From Epiperipatus broadwayi (Eukaryota > Onychophora > Udeonychophora > Euonychophora > Peripatidae): a stretch of 64,000 bases of DNA. The stretch is from positions 124,001 to 188,000 of the forward strand of contig JAQFVV010000003.1 of assembly GCA_028023455.1 (NCBI GenBank). The letters run 5' to 3'. Made by a program: the position numbers and the translations under genes. Within the stretch, counting starts at the first letter, position 1; every line of letters begins with the position of its first letter. The notes under the pieces were generated by a model that was not told where the DNA came from, made no database searches, and was given only the letters and a program-made list of their open reading frames with translations. Shown here one piece after another: positions 12,440-24,464 of the stretch.

Positions 12440-14480
12440 TGCAAGAAAGAAATTATTTATGTTATTGCTTTTGTTGATTCAATCAAGGCATTTGACTCAA
12501 TTAATTAAAATGGTTTATGGAACTATAGGATATTAATAGGTTAAGTGATGGAATAGTAGAAAGTGTCATTTCCTACAGGTGAAAATTTTAAAACATTTGA
12601 AATGAAAAGTGGTGTTAAATAATGATGTATACTTATCCCAATATTATTTTTTATTTTTATGATAGTAATCATTGAAACTATTTATATGTAACTCAATGAT
12701 TTAGGGATAAATATTTACTACAGGTTTGTTGGTGAAATTTTAAATTTGAGTTACATTAGAGGCATTATTTTCTCGACTTTTACATTTACTGTATATTGAT
12801 GATTATACTATTTTTGTCAGATCCAAAAGATGATTTACAAAATGTATTTAATATTATAGTTATGAAGACTGATTTGTAAATTGACTAAATGACTGTCATC
12901 TTTGTCGAGAAGCATAGAATGTTTTTCATAGATAAAACATGATAGTTCCACTGCTTCAGATCACTGTTGTATTTTATTGTCATTGGTATTAGCATAGGAT
13001 TTTTTTATAATATAGATTCTATTGCACTGCTTTTATTGATTTTTTAATTTGAAACAAAATGTGAAGAGATCAGTATCTTATGGACAGTTGGCAAACATTA
13101 ATAGTCTTTACTTTAATGCTCTCAAAGAAAAGATTTTTTAAAAAAATTTCCTCATTGTAATCTTGTTTTCACAGAAAGCTTTTGGAATAAAAAATATGAT
13201 TTTTTTGTTTGTTTATTAAATATTTCTAATTATTTTATACACTAAACAAAAAAAAATACACATATTCAATTTAATTTTATTCATTAATCATTAATAAACT
13301 TGATTTTAATATTAACAATGAAAATCATAGCATCAGTTTGACCATATATTCTTTGAAATCATTGTATAACATCATTATCTATTGAAATTATGATGGTATT
13401 ATAATTTTTTTAAATATTTTAATAATTATAAAGCAAATATCAGATTTTAAAGTAGAAGTCGATAGATTTATCACAAATCTGCATTTATTTACTTGCATTA
13501 AAAAACAACAACATAAAATAAAAATCATTCATTTTCTGAAAGAGTGTTTACATTAAAATTGTTGGTGACATTTATTACAACTGAAATTTTAAATATTTAC
13601 AAAATTCAAATATGACTTTTTTTAAAAAAATATTCATTTATAAAATTAAAGTTAATAAATATCAAGTCTGATTTATTGAGTTTTAGTAAAAAAAAAAGAT
13701 TTTATACAAAAGTGAATGGTTGAGCATTTTCAAAAACATCCACCAGGTGTAACAATAGAAAATATCAGAATTTGAAAAAGTGATATAATAAAACTTTATA
13801 TATTTTATAATATGAAATGGAAGGAAAATCTTTAATAACTTTTGAGTAGTTATCAATCTAAGAATGGAAATCAATATATTTTTGTTGATTTTTATTTAAA
13901 AAGCTGGATTTGGGTGTTACACCAACTTCATGGTATTTCTACTGCTTTTAACAAGTTATAAAAAAGATATTTCATCACAATGACATAATCATTGCAAATA
14001 GAATTATTATTTTCCTTAATTTATAGGATGGAAGTGACTCTTGTATTTTTTACAAGATATTAGAAAATTTTCATTTAAAATTGCTTTATGAAATTTTAAA
14101 AATTCAATGATAAGACCATAAGGTCAATCAGTATGTTCTTTAGCTTAAATAAATGTGATACTTTGGAATCTACTGTTATAAAATCATAACTTCACTGGAT
14201 TGGACATATGAAACAAATGAAGCATTATGGGATTTCTAAAAAATTATTTTATCGTGAATCTGAGCATAGTTTTTATGGAAGAGACAGATTTTATTTACCT
14301 TAAAAAAGTTATCTTAAAGACATTCTAACAAATGCAATCTTGATTATTTATATTGGGAAGATATGTCTGAAGATAGGATAAAACTGAGAATTACAATTGA
14401 ATAAAATAGTCAAGTTTTTTTTAAGAAGGAAAAATTTGTTGCAGAAGTTAGAAAACATCACCACAAGATAGAATAAATTG
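12440..14480 (+). pseudogene. Degenerate LINE, plus strand
   Basis: Plus-strand frames contain FVDSIKAFDSIN (12469-12504), which is motif A. Near 12608-12665 is a 'GV..CILIPILFFIFM' segment, motif B with two stops inside. YIDDYTIFV (12792-12818) is motif C. Around 14190-14290 are LHWIGHM, ISKKLFYRES and a basic stretch, the conserved C-terminal block that follows RT in this kind of LINE ('LRW.GH...RLPK.LFYGEL'). The piece from 13.2 to 13.7 kb shows no similarity and may be an insertion. Many stops make it a fossil. It lies in inverted orientation to the LINE at 9.7-10.8 kb. Confidence 0.8.
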
Positions 14481-15185
14481 TATGCTCATATATGGTCTGA
14501 GCTAAAGTATAGGTGGGTCCATTCTGTATCTTTTCATTTATTGACAGTTTTGTATTTGTTTGTTTATAGTTCACTGGGAGTTAACAGTAGCTTCCACTTA
14601 AATTACATCTATGTTTGAACTATTATTATTAATATTCAAATAAATAGAATAATGGGCTGGCATGTTGTATATAATGACATATATTTTTGTTTCAGTGAAT
14701 GAATTGTATTATTTCTCTTTTATTTTTTATTGTTGTTGGATATGCCCATCAGGTATATCTTTCATATTTGAAAAAAAAAATAGATTTATACATATAGTTT
14801 CATGGTTTACTTGTTTAATATATATGTATGCAATAATTTAATCTCTCAGAAACTATTACTTGTTTGTTAAATTCGTTGATTTTCAATACTTTCATCAACG
14901 TTTTCCTAGACCAAAATGAAATGAAAGTTTTAGTGCGTATCAAAGAAAGATTACAGAAGATTAGCTATAAAATTTCAGTGTGGTTCGAAAGAACAAGATA
15001 AATCTATAATTGTAATTTTGTACCTTTAATTTAAAGGACCCTTAATCTTACGGTTTAAAAAAAATACTTCAAAGTAAAGAAAAAAGTGGAAATTGGGAAG
15101 AAAAAATCTCTGAACTAAAAACGAATGTAGAAATGAAAAACATTTCCTAGAAATATTTTTAAGATAAAATATGAAGAGAAACTTT
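14481..15185. other. Non-coding DNA
   Basis: Nothing recognised apart from A- and T-runs. Confidence 0.5.
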
Positions 15186-15513
15186 TTCCTTTTTTTTTTT
15201 TTTTTTGTAGAAAAATAATCTTTTTAATTAAAGTAAAAATAGAAATGAAATACGTTTAAGTTTACATAATAATGATTTAAATTTGTGTAAGAGTAACTAT
15301 ATACGGTGAGAGTCGTCTCTCCTGTTTGGACTTCGTCTCGAATGGACCATAGTGTCTCCTTGATCGGCTGTCATTGAGTTGATGCTTGAATATGATATTT
15401 AGTTTTTCTTGGATACGAGAAACTATTAGTTTATTATGTAAAACAGTTGGACTAATATAAGCCACCATCCAATTGCATAATTTTAGTGTATCTTTTTGAT
15501 ATTTTTGGCTCAC
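15186..15513 (-). other. Possible poly(A)-tailed retrocopy with 78-codon ORF
   Basis: On the minus strand an open frame (15513 down to 15277) encodes a 78-residue hydrophilic peptide with a basic middle (SRSRRHYG) that I do not recognise. Its stop is followed by about 70 bases, an ATTAAA-like word, and then a run of about 17 A (plus-strand T-run at 15190-15206). A uniform open frame ending in a poly(A) tract resembles a processed retrocopy or an unknown SINE/LINE tail. I could not find flanking target duplications. Base composition is less A+T-extreme than its neighbours. Function unknown. Confidence 0.3.
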
Positions 15514-16664
15514 AGGTGCAGGTGACAGAATGTGGTCCCAGCATACATGAGTCTATAGAATAGTTAATAAGTGTTCTTCATCTATGAATTGAGTACCCAT
15601 GAAATTGCTTTGTAACCTTTGACCAATAAAGGTAATTTTTGGAACAGCACTAATAATTTAAGTTAGCTTTAAATTAAAAAATAAAATAAATAAATGATAA
15701 AAGCAAAATTTCGACCGGATGGATTGTACTAATTAATCCAAGTAAGCAGGCATTAATGATTATTACTAATCTATGACTAGGTTACTGCTATATCAATTTT
15801 AGCCTAGATATAAACTTTGAACTTTTATATTAATAGCTTTATTTTTATTAAAAACATTCATATGATATCATTAATTTTATTCCAATCCTTTTTTCTCTCT
15901 CATATTTGATATCATATATATCCTTTAAAATATTCATTTTTCTAGACACATTTTAAAAGCATAAGTAAAGATATTTTTTAAAAAAGCAAATGACTTCTAA
16001 AAATGTATTTCTGGTTAAGTGAACATTTTTCATTTACGTCACATCTTTACACAAATTATCATCTTCATTTACTATTTATGCATAATAAATAATTACGGCT
16101 TAATTCACAAATATCGTATCTATTGTCCTCTTCCTTTTAATAACATTATTCTCAAATAAATATCATGATTATTATAAATCACTTATTAGGTTAGAGATGA
16201 TTATTTTTTTTTCATTTTTCAATATTGTAAGCCTTATCTTTTTAAAATATAAATATAAGGGATTTAAACACAGACTTTCAAGCACCCTTCAACGATTCAC
16301 ACTATCTCATACCACTGATACACATGACCACACACATGTAGAAAAGATAAATAATCACCAATATTAGTATTTCGTGCTGAACCAGCACTCCTCAGTTGTT
16401 CCAGAATATCATGTCCCACACACATATATATAATCAGTGCTGATTTTCTTAATATGTTTAAAAAACTATTATCAATAATCTTTTTACTCAGAACTTTATT
16501 TCTACTTAAAAACATTTTAAAACTATCAACAACTTTTAAATATGTGGTTGTGGCCCAAATTAATAAAAAAATAAAATGCACTGTATATGGATGTTAAAAT
16601 AGATATATGTTAAATAAAATGAAGAAAAAAAGAATATATATGTTTTTTTTTTCCATATGTCATA
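15514..16664. other. Non-coding DNA
   Basis: Nothing recognised. A 94-codon minus-strand frame at 16297-16581 has mixed composition but no motif and no flanking splice pattern I could support. Confidence 0.45.
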
Positions 16665-16752
16665 GCACCGGCCGGGAGGAGAACCGCAACAACCGTCTGT
16701 AACCCACTACTTGCTTGCAAGGCAGTTGCACTGACCTCTCGACTAACAACGC
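16665..16752 (-). repeat. tRNA-derived SINE copy
   Basis: The minus strand starts GCGTTGTTAGTCGAGAGGTC, a Pol III box A. It ends in GGTTCTCCTCCCGGCCGGTGC-like text, a diverged box B and acceptor. The ends GCGTTGT and CCGGTGC pair as a weak acceptor stem. The body is longer than a normal tRNA, with an expanded variable region. It is followed on the minus strand by GGAAAAAAAAAA. It shares its 5' half with the element at 49,069-49,140 (GCGTTG..GGCCGAG-like start and CTGCCTT.. anticodon arm), so both belong to one SINE or tRNA-retropseudogene family. Confidence 0.65.
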
Positions 16753-19410
16753 ACAAATAATTGATGTGGACTTCTCTAACGGTTGAAAACAGTATTTACC
16801 TATACACCAATTATCTCTTGAATAGTATAAAAATAGACTGTTAAAGCTAGCTGGGATAATGCAGGAAAAGTAATTTATTACTTAGACTTAATTGTCTTTT
16901 AGACTGTAGTCCAAAAATAGAAACTTGAAAGATTTCCGTAATCGATTAAAGAACTAATAAATGATGGTGACTTTAGCCAAGAGAGCAGAAGACAATGTAT
17001 CAGCACAGAAGCAGCATCTAGAAACCTGATGATTTAGATAAGCCTCAATACCTAGCTATATCCTGGATGTAGTTAATAAAGGAATGTAGACTTGTTACAG
17101 GCCATCTTACTCTATATTATATTTTAATTAAGCCTTCAGGCAAAACTGTTTTCATGTAAGTAATGTATTTTATAATTAAGTATTCATTTTAAACTATTTT
17201 TCTCTGCTGATCTATTTATATTAATTTGTATGTTGTCCATATTCTCATTAAAAAACAGGATTATAATAATCTTTAGGAGTTCACATATAGCAATATTTTA
17301 AACAGAAAAAAAGTTCTGAAGAAGATTGTTTAATAATAAAAACTTTCAGCTAGTTTGAAAAATTAAAAAAATATTGTATTGCATTATATGGTATGCATAA
17401 ACAAGCATGTTAATATTAGTTTTTACATTAATGTTATTATAACCAATGCAGAAAAGTCAATAAAAGTAAAATAATATTTAGTATTTACTCTGAAACTAAT
17501 GACCATTCGTTCTGTTCATCTATAATTCTTACTTTAGACTTAAATATTTTATTTTATTATGACTTTTCTCCATTTCATTACATGTGATTTATAGTTTGCA
17601 AATTCATTTTTGATATCTGCAATCACTGATGTATGGCCAGCAAAATAATGAAATGAATTTTTCTATCTCCAAAGTTAACTCCATCTGAATTAAAACCACA
17701 TTCATTACAATATTCATTTAAATAAATATTACATATAATAAAAGATAGTCATACTTCAGTCTTGGACTTCTACTAATATCTATTCTGTCTATAAAAACTG
17801 ATTTAAATGTAACAAATATTTATTTTTTCATTGAACAGATTTTTTTGTCATCTTAAAATGTTTTAACTAAGCATTAAATATACTACTAGTACTCATAGCA
17901 AATAATTAATAATATCCAAAGATCTTATTGTGCAACTGCAATATCTATGATTTAGGTTTAAATGTGGTCTGAGTAAATTTAAAAATTTTCAATGGATTTG
18001 GGAATTATTTTCAAATAGCTGGCTCATATATTCAGTCAATGATAGACTACTGGTAGGAAATAATTATATTTTTGAGCAACACTTCCTTTTTCACTATTCC
18101 TCTATAGTGATCTATTAGAAAAGCCATTCCTCTGCATGAGCTTTTTAAAATTTTCTTTATTCTTATCTTGCATTATTTGAAATTATACAAAATTTGTATA
18201 TAATTTAGATTATTAGTTTAAATTACACTATTTTTTTTAATGAAAATGATTTGAAAAATAAGAGATATATAATTATTATTATCATTATTAAATAATATGA
18301 TAGCTATCCAATGCTTATGGCTGCAAAATATTCAAACTACTACTTGTTAAAATGTTCATCTACAATCTTATATAGATAACTACACTAAATGGTACTTTTA
18401 AGACAATATGCATATTATTATCATAATTTTTAATCAGTATCACTTTATTGCAGGATAAAGATTTTACTCAACTTTAATCCAGTTTTTAAGATGCATATCT
18501 TTTTTTATTGCTATCATTCAGCAAAATTTCTTATCTGTTTCATTCATTTCACACAGGTCACTTTTTTAAAATTGTTCAATTGGTTGGAATCCAGTTAATG
18601 ATTTCAACTGTTTATCTATTATCATAATTCTTGGAAATGTCTCTAACGCAGCTCCATTCCAGCCTTTTGATTATTTTATTAATGTTAATAATACTAATTT
18701 GTTCTCTCATTCATATATTTCACTTTTGGTTCCTTCTTGTTTCTTTGAATATCTGTTTCATTGTGTGATATAATGTTTTTAGATTAATCCTCCTGTTGAA
18801 TATTCAAAACTCAGAACATAAATGAGAATAAAAAAAATGATTACTTTTACAAGAAAAATAAATCCTATATTATTTAACTATATAATAAAAGAAAATTATA
18901 TTTTGAGAGTTTATGAATGTAAAAATTTAGGTTTTAGATCTAAATTGCTATTCTTAAACCAGATACAATATTTATGTTTTAAAGCATTCAAAGTTGTGGG
19001 TTGCATCTTTAGGGGTGATTCCTTAGTAGAGAAACTTATATATATATATATATTGTACCGAGATACATCAGGAAGGAGTGTGCTTTCTACGGAGTTACAC
19101 ATAATGTTGAAAAAATAAATAAATTGATAAACGATTTGTGTAAATATTTAATAAAAATAAAAGGTCTTGTAGGGTAAAATAAGAATAAAAATATTTTTTT
19201 TTTCTCATAGACAGGTTTATCGTTAAAAGCATAAATTAGACAGTTTTATAAGATATAATTTTGAATCGTATTTAAATAAAACCTAAAGAACTAAAATTTG
19301 ATTTAAGATTGCTTTAAGAAAAAAAAAAAAAAAAAACAAGGTGGAATTCGTTTTGTCTTATAATTATAATAAAAAAAAAAAAAAAGGAAAAATATATGTA
19401 ATCAAAGGAA
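16753..19410. other. A+T-rich non-coding DNA
   Basis: No gene or structured repeat was recognised. Short TA runs occur near 19,040, and A-runs at 19,320 and 19,371 precede the LTR element. Confidence 0.55.
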
Positions 19411-19470
19411 TGTAGTGAACAATGGGAGCTAATGACGAACATAAGAAATTTCCATTAAACGGCTAGTTAG

Positions 19471-19598
19471 TGAAAATAACTTTAACAAAGAAATTGAAAT
19501 AACTCTAACAAAGAAATTGAAAATAACTTTAACAAAGAAATTGAAATAATTCTAACAAAGAAATTGAAATAAAGAAATTGAAATAACTCTAGCAGAGA
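19471..19598 (+). repeat. ~23-bp tandem repeats in putative U3
   Basis: About five copies of AATAACTCTAACAAAGAAAT and close variants run head to tail, one of them shortened. They sit 120-250 bp upstream of the TATA box, where LTR enhancers often carry short tandem repeats. Confidence 0.75.
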
Positions 19599-19715
19599 GT
19601 ACAAAGAAATTAAATGACCAATGCAAACACCAGAAAGTCAGCACGGACCGTAACTGAAACACCAGAGGATTAGTTACGTATTGTAGATTGAATCCGCAAG
19701 ATAAGGACCGTAAAA

Positions 19716-19723
19716 TATAAAAG
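19716..19723 (+). promoter_or_regulatory. TATA box of the putative LTR
   Basis: TATAAAAG, preceded by AAAA and followed by a G-rich GGCG, is a canonical Pol II core promoter word. Its position between the U3-like tandem repeats and the primer-binding site fits an LTR promoter. No experimental start site can be seen. Confidence 0.5.
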
Positions 19724-20522
19724 GGCGAATTTTCTATTGTATTATTAATTAAAATTATTTTTATAGATCGAGAGCATTGAATATTAATATACGTCTCAAG
19801 TTAAACATAATGCTGCACTGTTAAACCCATCGTGTGAACAGCCGGCCGAATCCTTCCCGCAATACCAACAGCAAACAGTTCAAATGTCGATCATGGTCGC
19901 GTAAAACAAGAAGGAGACGGAGTGTCCACGTGGAGCCCACAGGATCCCAACGACATCGGGAAAAGGAGTGCAAAGAGTTAGCGCTAACTGACCGAATGAA
20001 ATACTATCAGAAGCAACGCTCGGAACCGTGCATAAGGGAGAAAGCTAGGTAATGTTTATTTCAATTTCTAATTCACTAATTAAAAGCCGTAATAATAAAT
20101 GGAATAATAAACTCTGAACTTTATGGTACGAACAATAGTTATTAGTTGTCTTTAGCTCCATTACCCAGAGATTTTATTGTGATTGTGTGTATAATTATTT
20201 TTTTTTATGTATTTATAATATGAAATTTTGATTGTATTAAATATTATCTGAACTTGAACGAAAGTGTAATTAATTATATTATAAGACCAAACGAAGTGTA
20301 ATAGCGTAAATGGAGACTTCATGGGTTAGTGATTACTTAAATTAGATTTAAATTAAATAATTAAATAAAAGAAAAAGAGAAAGCGAGAAATTTAGCGCAA
20401 AGAAAGATTCATAAATTGTTTTTTTAGGTAGGCGGATTATATTTAATTGATTGTTGTAGCTGAGCTAGCGGGAGCGGGTACTAGATCGTATTGGTCAAGC
20501 AGACTTGTCGACAAAGGTCGGC

Positions 20523-20531
20523 TGGCGCCCA
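20523..20531 (+). other. Putative primer-binding site (tRNA-Lys type)
   Basis: TGGCGCCCA is complementary to the 3' end of lysine tRNAs, the primer used by many retroelements. Matching stops after nine bases, and the preceding bases (GGTCGGC) do not end in the usual CA, so either the LTR end or the match has decayed. Confidence 0.45.
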
Positions 20532-21193
20532 TTGGATTTTTTCCTTTAAATAAATAAAAAGTTTGATTGGCTAATATGTAATCTAGTAAACGAGTGTTAA
20601 TGTTATTGGCAAATGTTTGCAAATGATATTGATTACTCTACCCGAGGTACCGACAGCCCCGTGATAGGATTTTGTGTAAGAGGGAGGTACAAAGTTCTGA
20701 TCGAGTCGTCATTATAAACATTAAACATTTTATTGATTTTATATAAATAATGTTTTTATAAAATTTACGAGACGACGTGTAAAGGGCTAGGTATAAATGG
20801 CGCGTCAACGTGGAACGAAACTAAACGTTTTGAATGGCAGAACCGATGTGAGTCATGACTGGACGTCTTAAGCAGTGTGGCCAGAGTCGTGTATGAGTGA
20901 CAGAAGTGATAGCTAGTAAAAAGAAGCGGGAGGGAGCATGATAGTAGGATTAGAAAACGGTATAAGCAGCGCAACTGTAAAGGTGATTTTGCAATTATAT
21001 AAGACGTGGAGGCATAGGGACACTCTGGGGAATTTTAGTATGAAAAAAAAAAGGGGGGAACTGGGAAGGTTAGGTTTTGGTTGTACGTACGTAAGTTTAT
21101 TATTATTATTAAAAAGAAAAAAATGGACGAAAGTGGAAACGACGGGAGGGCAATGCCAGAAGTAAGCCCGATTTTTTTAAAAATCCGCAAATA

Positions 21194-22288
21194 GTGGAAG
21201 GAAGCGCATTCCAAATTTTGATGAACATGATGGAAGAGATACGTAAAGACATCAAACAAAATCAACAAGAAATGAAGCAGGAAATAAATGAACTTAGGAC
21301 AGAGATGAGAGAAATGAAACAGGAATTGACAGCAAGAATGGACGCATATGAGGAAGTGATAGGAGTAATGAAAAAGGGTGTAGAAGAAGAAAGGTACGAA
21401 ATGTTAGAATTAAAAGAAAATATAGAAGCGAGGGAAGAGTCAAGCAGTATAGGGAAAAGCCAGCTAGAAGAGAGAATAGTACGCATGGAAGAGATATGTC
21501 AAGACTTAATAAGTAGCCAGGAAATGACGCGACAGGAATTAGGGAACTTAGAGAATGAAATAGAGACCACCAAGAATATCAAAACTAAAGTAAAGGAGAT
21601 ATGTAAAGACATAGTGGGGGACACAGGGCAGAAAATAAGACAGGTAGAACAGAAGTATGAGGAGTTTAAGATTGAGAGTAGACACAGTGAACAGACGAGT
21701 AGATTTATGGAGAAGCAGTTTGCCATTGCGGTATTCAAAGCGGAGGTAGGAGAAAACCCGCTGAAACACTTAGAAAGCCTGAATAATATGTTCCATAGTA
21801 AAAGTTTACCGGAAGAGGACAAGGTTGCGGTGGCCAGTAGTTACCTCCAAGAGACGGCATGTGATTGGTGGCACACCTTGGACGAGAAACCGCAGACCTT
21901 CGGAGAATACAGACGGGCTATGTTAAGGGCATTTTGGAATGGGGCTAGGCAAGATGGAATCCTGTATAAGATATCCCACGAGAGATATTCAAGTGCGCGG
22001 GGAGAGACGTATGCGAAATTCTTTTACCGACAAGTGTCAAAACTTAAGGCATTGACAGCATTCCCTATGTCAGATGGTCAGATAATCAGAACACTATGCA
22101 ATAATATGCCGCCAAACATACAACAACTAATGTTAAGTAAAGACGGACGGTCAGTGGAGGAAATGGCAGAATTTCTAACACAGATTGATTATGGCAATCT
22201 AGCTAGGGAACCTCCAGATCGATATAGGAGATGGGATGGGTACAACGACCCACATGGCAAGAAGGGAGAATCACCTGATCGAGCGTAA
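21194..22288 (+). CDS. Retrotransposon Gag-like protein
   Basis: The longest sensible ORF of the window, 364 codons from a GTG at 21,194; the frame is open back to 21,113. Residues about 1-165 are a Glu/Lys/Met-rich coiled coil (repeated EMKQE-type heptads). Residues about 180-335 match the retrotransposon Gag (capsid) pattern: FKAEVGENPL, ETACDWWHTL (Trp225, Trp226), then F..FW, RYSSARGETYAKFF and LCNNMPP. It should assemble as virus-like particles packaging element RNA. No CCHC zinc knuckle is present; the C-terminus is short and basic/Pro-rich. An ATG at 21,123 opens another frame that stops at 21,192-21,194. A one-base length change in the T-run at 21,172-21,178 would explain a lost N-terminus. 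Codons are G-ending and purine-rich, unlike the flanks. Confidence 0.85.
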   Translation: MEGSAFQILMNMMEEIRKDIKQNQQEMKQEINELRTEMREMKQELTARMDAYEEVIGVMKKGVEEERYEMLELKENIEAREESSSIGKSQLEERIVRMEEICQDLISSQEMTRQELGNLENEIETTKNIKTKVKEICKDIVGDTGQKIRQVEQKYEEFKIESRHSEQTSRFMEKQFAIAVFKAEVGENPLKHLESLNNMFHSKSLPEEDKVAVASSYLQETACDWWHTLDEKPQTFGEYRRAMLRAFWNGARQDGILYKISHERYSSARGETYAKFFYRQVSKLKALTAFPMSDGQIIRTLCNNMPPNIQQLMLSKDGRSVEEMAEFLTQIDYGNLAREPPDRYRRWDGYNDPHGKKGESPDRA

Positions 22289-22476
22289 ATAAAAAAAAAA
22301 AAAAAGATGAATAAATAGGTATAACGGGACCGCAAACTTAACGAGTAACACGGACACACGAGAATAAGAGAGGACGAACTTCCATCAAAATAAATCAAGG
22401 GGAATGTATAGTAAGAATAAAGTTAAATGTTGGCCCCCTTTTTGAAACTAAAATATCAATCTGAAGGTTTTAGTTT

Positions 22477-22478
<2 letters not shown>

Positions 22479-22561
<83 letters not shown>
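22479..22561. repeat. (TA)n microsatellite
   Basis: About 41 TA dinucleotides separate the end of the LTR element from a LINE 3' remnant. Confidence 0.98.
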
Positions 22562-22563
<2 letters not shown>

Positions 22564-22564
22564 C

Positions 22565-22950
22565 TTTTGATGTCTCTAGTATTACCAATCTTAAATTATG
22601 CCAGTATTATTTGTAAATCTGAAAATCATTATAATAATAGTGTATATAGAATGCCATGCAAGCAAAATTTTTAAATTATTATAGTGCAAAATTTGGCACA
22701 GTATATAACTCTTCTCATATTTCTATAAAATTATTAAGAAGTCTTAATGTTATTTTGTTTCTTGCAAAGATAGTTAAAGGTCAAATAAATATATTAAACT
22801 GCATTAATGAAATTTCTTAGTGTTCCTGAAATGACATGGTTGAAACATAATAAGACTTTGCATATTATCAAATTTAGAACTGATTGTTTAAAAGATTCTG
22901 CATTATTTAGACTTCCAAGATTATTTAATTCTTTTTATCACTATGAATAA
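22565..22950 (+). pseudogene. LINE ORF2 C-terminal remnant (CR1/Jockey-like)
   Basis: The plus-strand translation begins LMSLVLPILNYASII, the pattern of the strand after the RT thumb ('SLVLPILDYAS..W'). It continues in broken frames with SLNVI.FLAKIVKGQIN. It ends in an open stretch FRTDCLKDSALFRLPRLFNS and stops at TAA 22,948-22,950. 'R..RLPRL.N' just before the stop is the classic end of CR1/Jockey-type ORF2. The upstream part is missing or replaced by the microsatellite and LTR element. Non-functional. Confidence 0.75.
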
Positions 22951-23935
22951 AATAAAAAGTGTAATTAATATTTGAAAACAAGATTATGTATAATAATATT
23001 TTTGTTTAACTTTTTGTTTTGTTTATTATTAATACTGTGATTTGTAATTAGGCATTTTATCTATGTCTGCAGAATATATTTATTTATGAGAATTGAATTA
23101 TTATTATTACTATAATCTTCATTAATTAATGAACACCATTACTAGATGGTATAATGATAAAATTTCCATTTCTAGACTGACTAGTTCCTGGTTTTGACTT
23201 CATCGGTGAAAATTAGAATACAAAGCTAAAACTAATACATTTATAAATTTAACAGCCATGTTTTACTTCTTTATACTATTTAAGGTAATAATTTGAACTT
23301 AAAAAATCTTAAGAGTTTAAATCCAGACTAATACCCTTGCATAATCATATAGTTTCTAAATAATTTTGAACACTCATTTCTCTAACTACTGTAATCACTT
23401 TTATTTTTTAGTGAATAATGTTAATATGAACTTTATCCCATTACTTTTCTTGTACTTACTTATGTGCTTCTAATAGCAGTTATCTTCACTATATTCTAGA
23501 TCCCTCTATTTTAAGTGAGTTAATCAGGATTTGAACTATGTTTTTTTTTTAAATTTCAGATTATTATTTTGAATAATATAAAGAGGTGAAATATGGCTAC
23601 CAAATGCTTAAGTGTATTAATTCCACATTGCAAACCTACTTTTCATTGATGAAAATAAAATCCCAGTAACTAGTCCCTCTGAAGATCAGGATTTTACAAT
23701 ATTATACTATTTAAATTTCATTGGTTATCCATGTTTACAATGGATAGTTCTAGAGTAGAGCAATTGTTGTTAAATTATTATTAATAATAATGTTATTAGT
23801 AATATTATTATTATGACATATCACTCCAAGGCCAAACAATTTTTTTTGATCATATGTATAGTCAAAGCAGACTCATAATTTTAATATTGAAGTCCATTCA
23901 AAACTATTGTTGATTAATCTTTTCTTCTTTTATTA
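22951..23935. other. Non-coding DNA, probably old LINE 3' flank
   Basis: Nothing further recognised. Confidence 0.5.
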
Positions 23936-24145
23936 TCAATATTTTTGAGCATCATGTATTTTTAATGAATTAGATTGTTTGATAGTACACCCAAAGTAAT
24001 ACACTTTCAGTCTGGTCATTAATGCTTGAAATAAAAGTTTTGATCTAGCCTGATCCAGTATTTTATTATTAATTTTCTTGTTGTCTTTGATATTTACAAA
24101 CAACAGTTTTACATCTTTATTTAGATTTTTATATTTCTTTTTCAA
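23936..24145 (-). pseudogene. Possible LINE ORF2 fragment
   Basis: A 69-codon minus-strand frame ends LFQALMTRLKVYYFG, then SLKIHDAQKY. This is like the 'LV.ALI.SRLDYCNSLYYG.....L..IQNA' block downstream of RT in CR1/Jockey elements. The similarity is short and the neighbouring sequence adds no further motif, so this is tentative. Confidence 0.35.
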
Positions 24146-24374
24146 TGTCTAACTTTTACAATCAAAGAGTTTTAAAAAATAATATAACTAGGATATTCCT
24201 TATCTTTATTTTTAGAAATGTTCAATATCTAATAATGTTTCCCTGTTTTTCTTGCAGTTTTATTCAGTGATAATCTGTGATGAATCTTTTAATCACTATT
24301 ATTTTATTGATAATGAATGATCTCAGTATTTTCTTTATCAATTTTAAAATCATTTCCTTTTCTTGTTATCATTG

Positions 24375-24376
<2 letters not shown>

Positions 24377-24461
<85 letters not shown>
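24377..24461. repeat. (AT)n microsatellite
   Basis: About 42 AT dinucleotides; all open frames across it are artefacts. Confidence 0.98.

Positions 24462-24464
<3 letters not shown>

Larger units (their letters stand above)
19411..22440 (+). mobile_element. Putative gag-only (non-autonomous) LTR retrotransposon
   Basis: This 3-kb island is clearly less A+T-rich than its flanks and is ordered like an LTR element. A TG-starting segment has tandem repeats and a TATA box (19,411-20,522, putative 5' LTR). A TGGCGCCCA primer-binding site (20,523) follows, then a leader and a Gag ORF (21,194-22,288). A purine-rich AAATCAAGGGGA and a TGTATAG start near 22,400 would be the polypurine tract and the very beginning of a 3' LTR, cut off before a TA microsatellite. 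No protease, RT, RNase H or integrase follows. The LTR limits are inferred from signals, because a full second LTR is not present. A 3'-truncated ordinary Ty3/gypsy-like copy is the main alternative. Confidence 0.6.

Noticed and set aside
16297-16581. 94-codon minus-strand ORF
   Set aside because: No recognisable domain, repeats or splice context; length is within chance for a window of this size.
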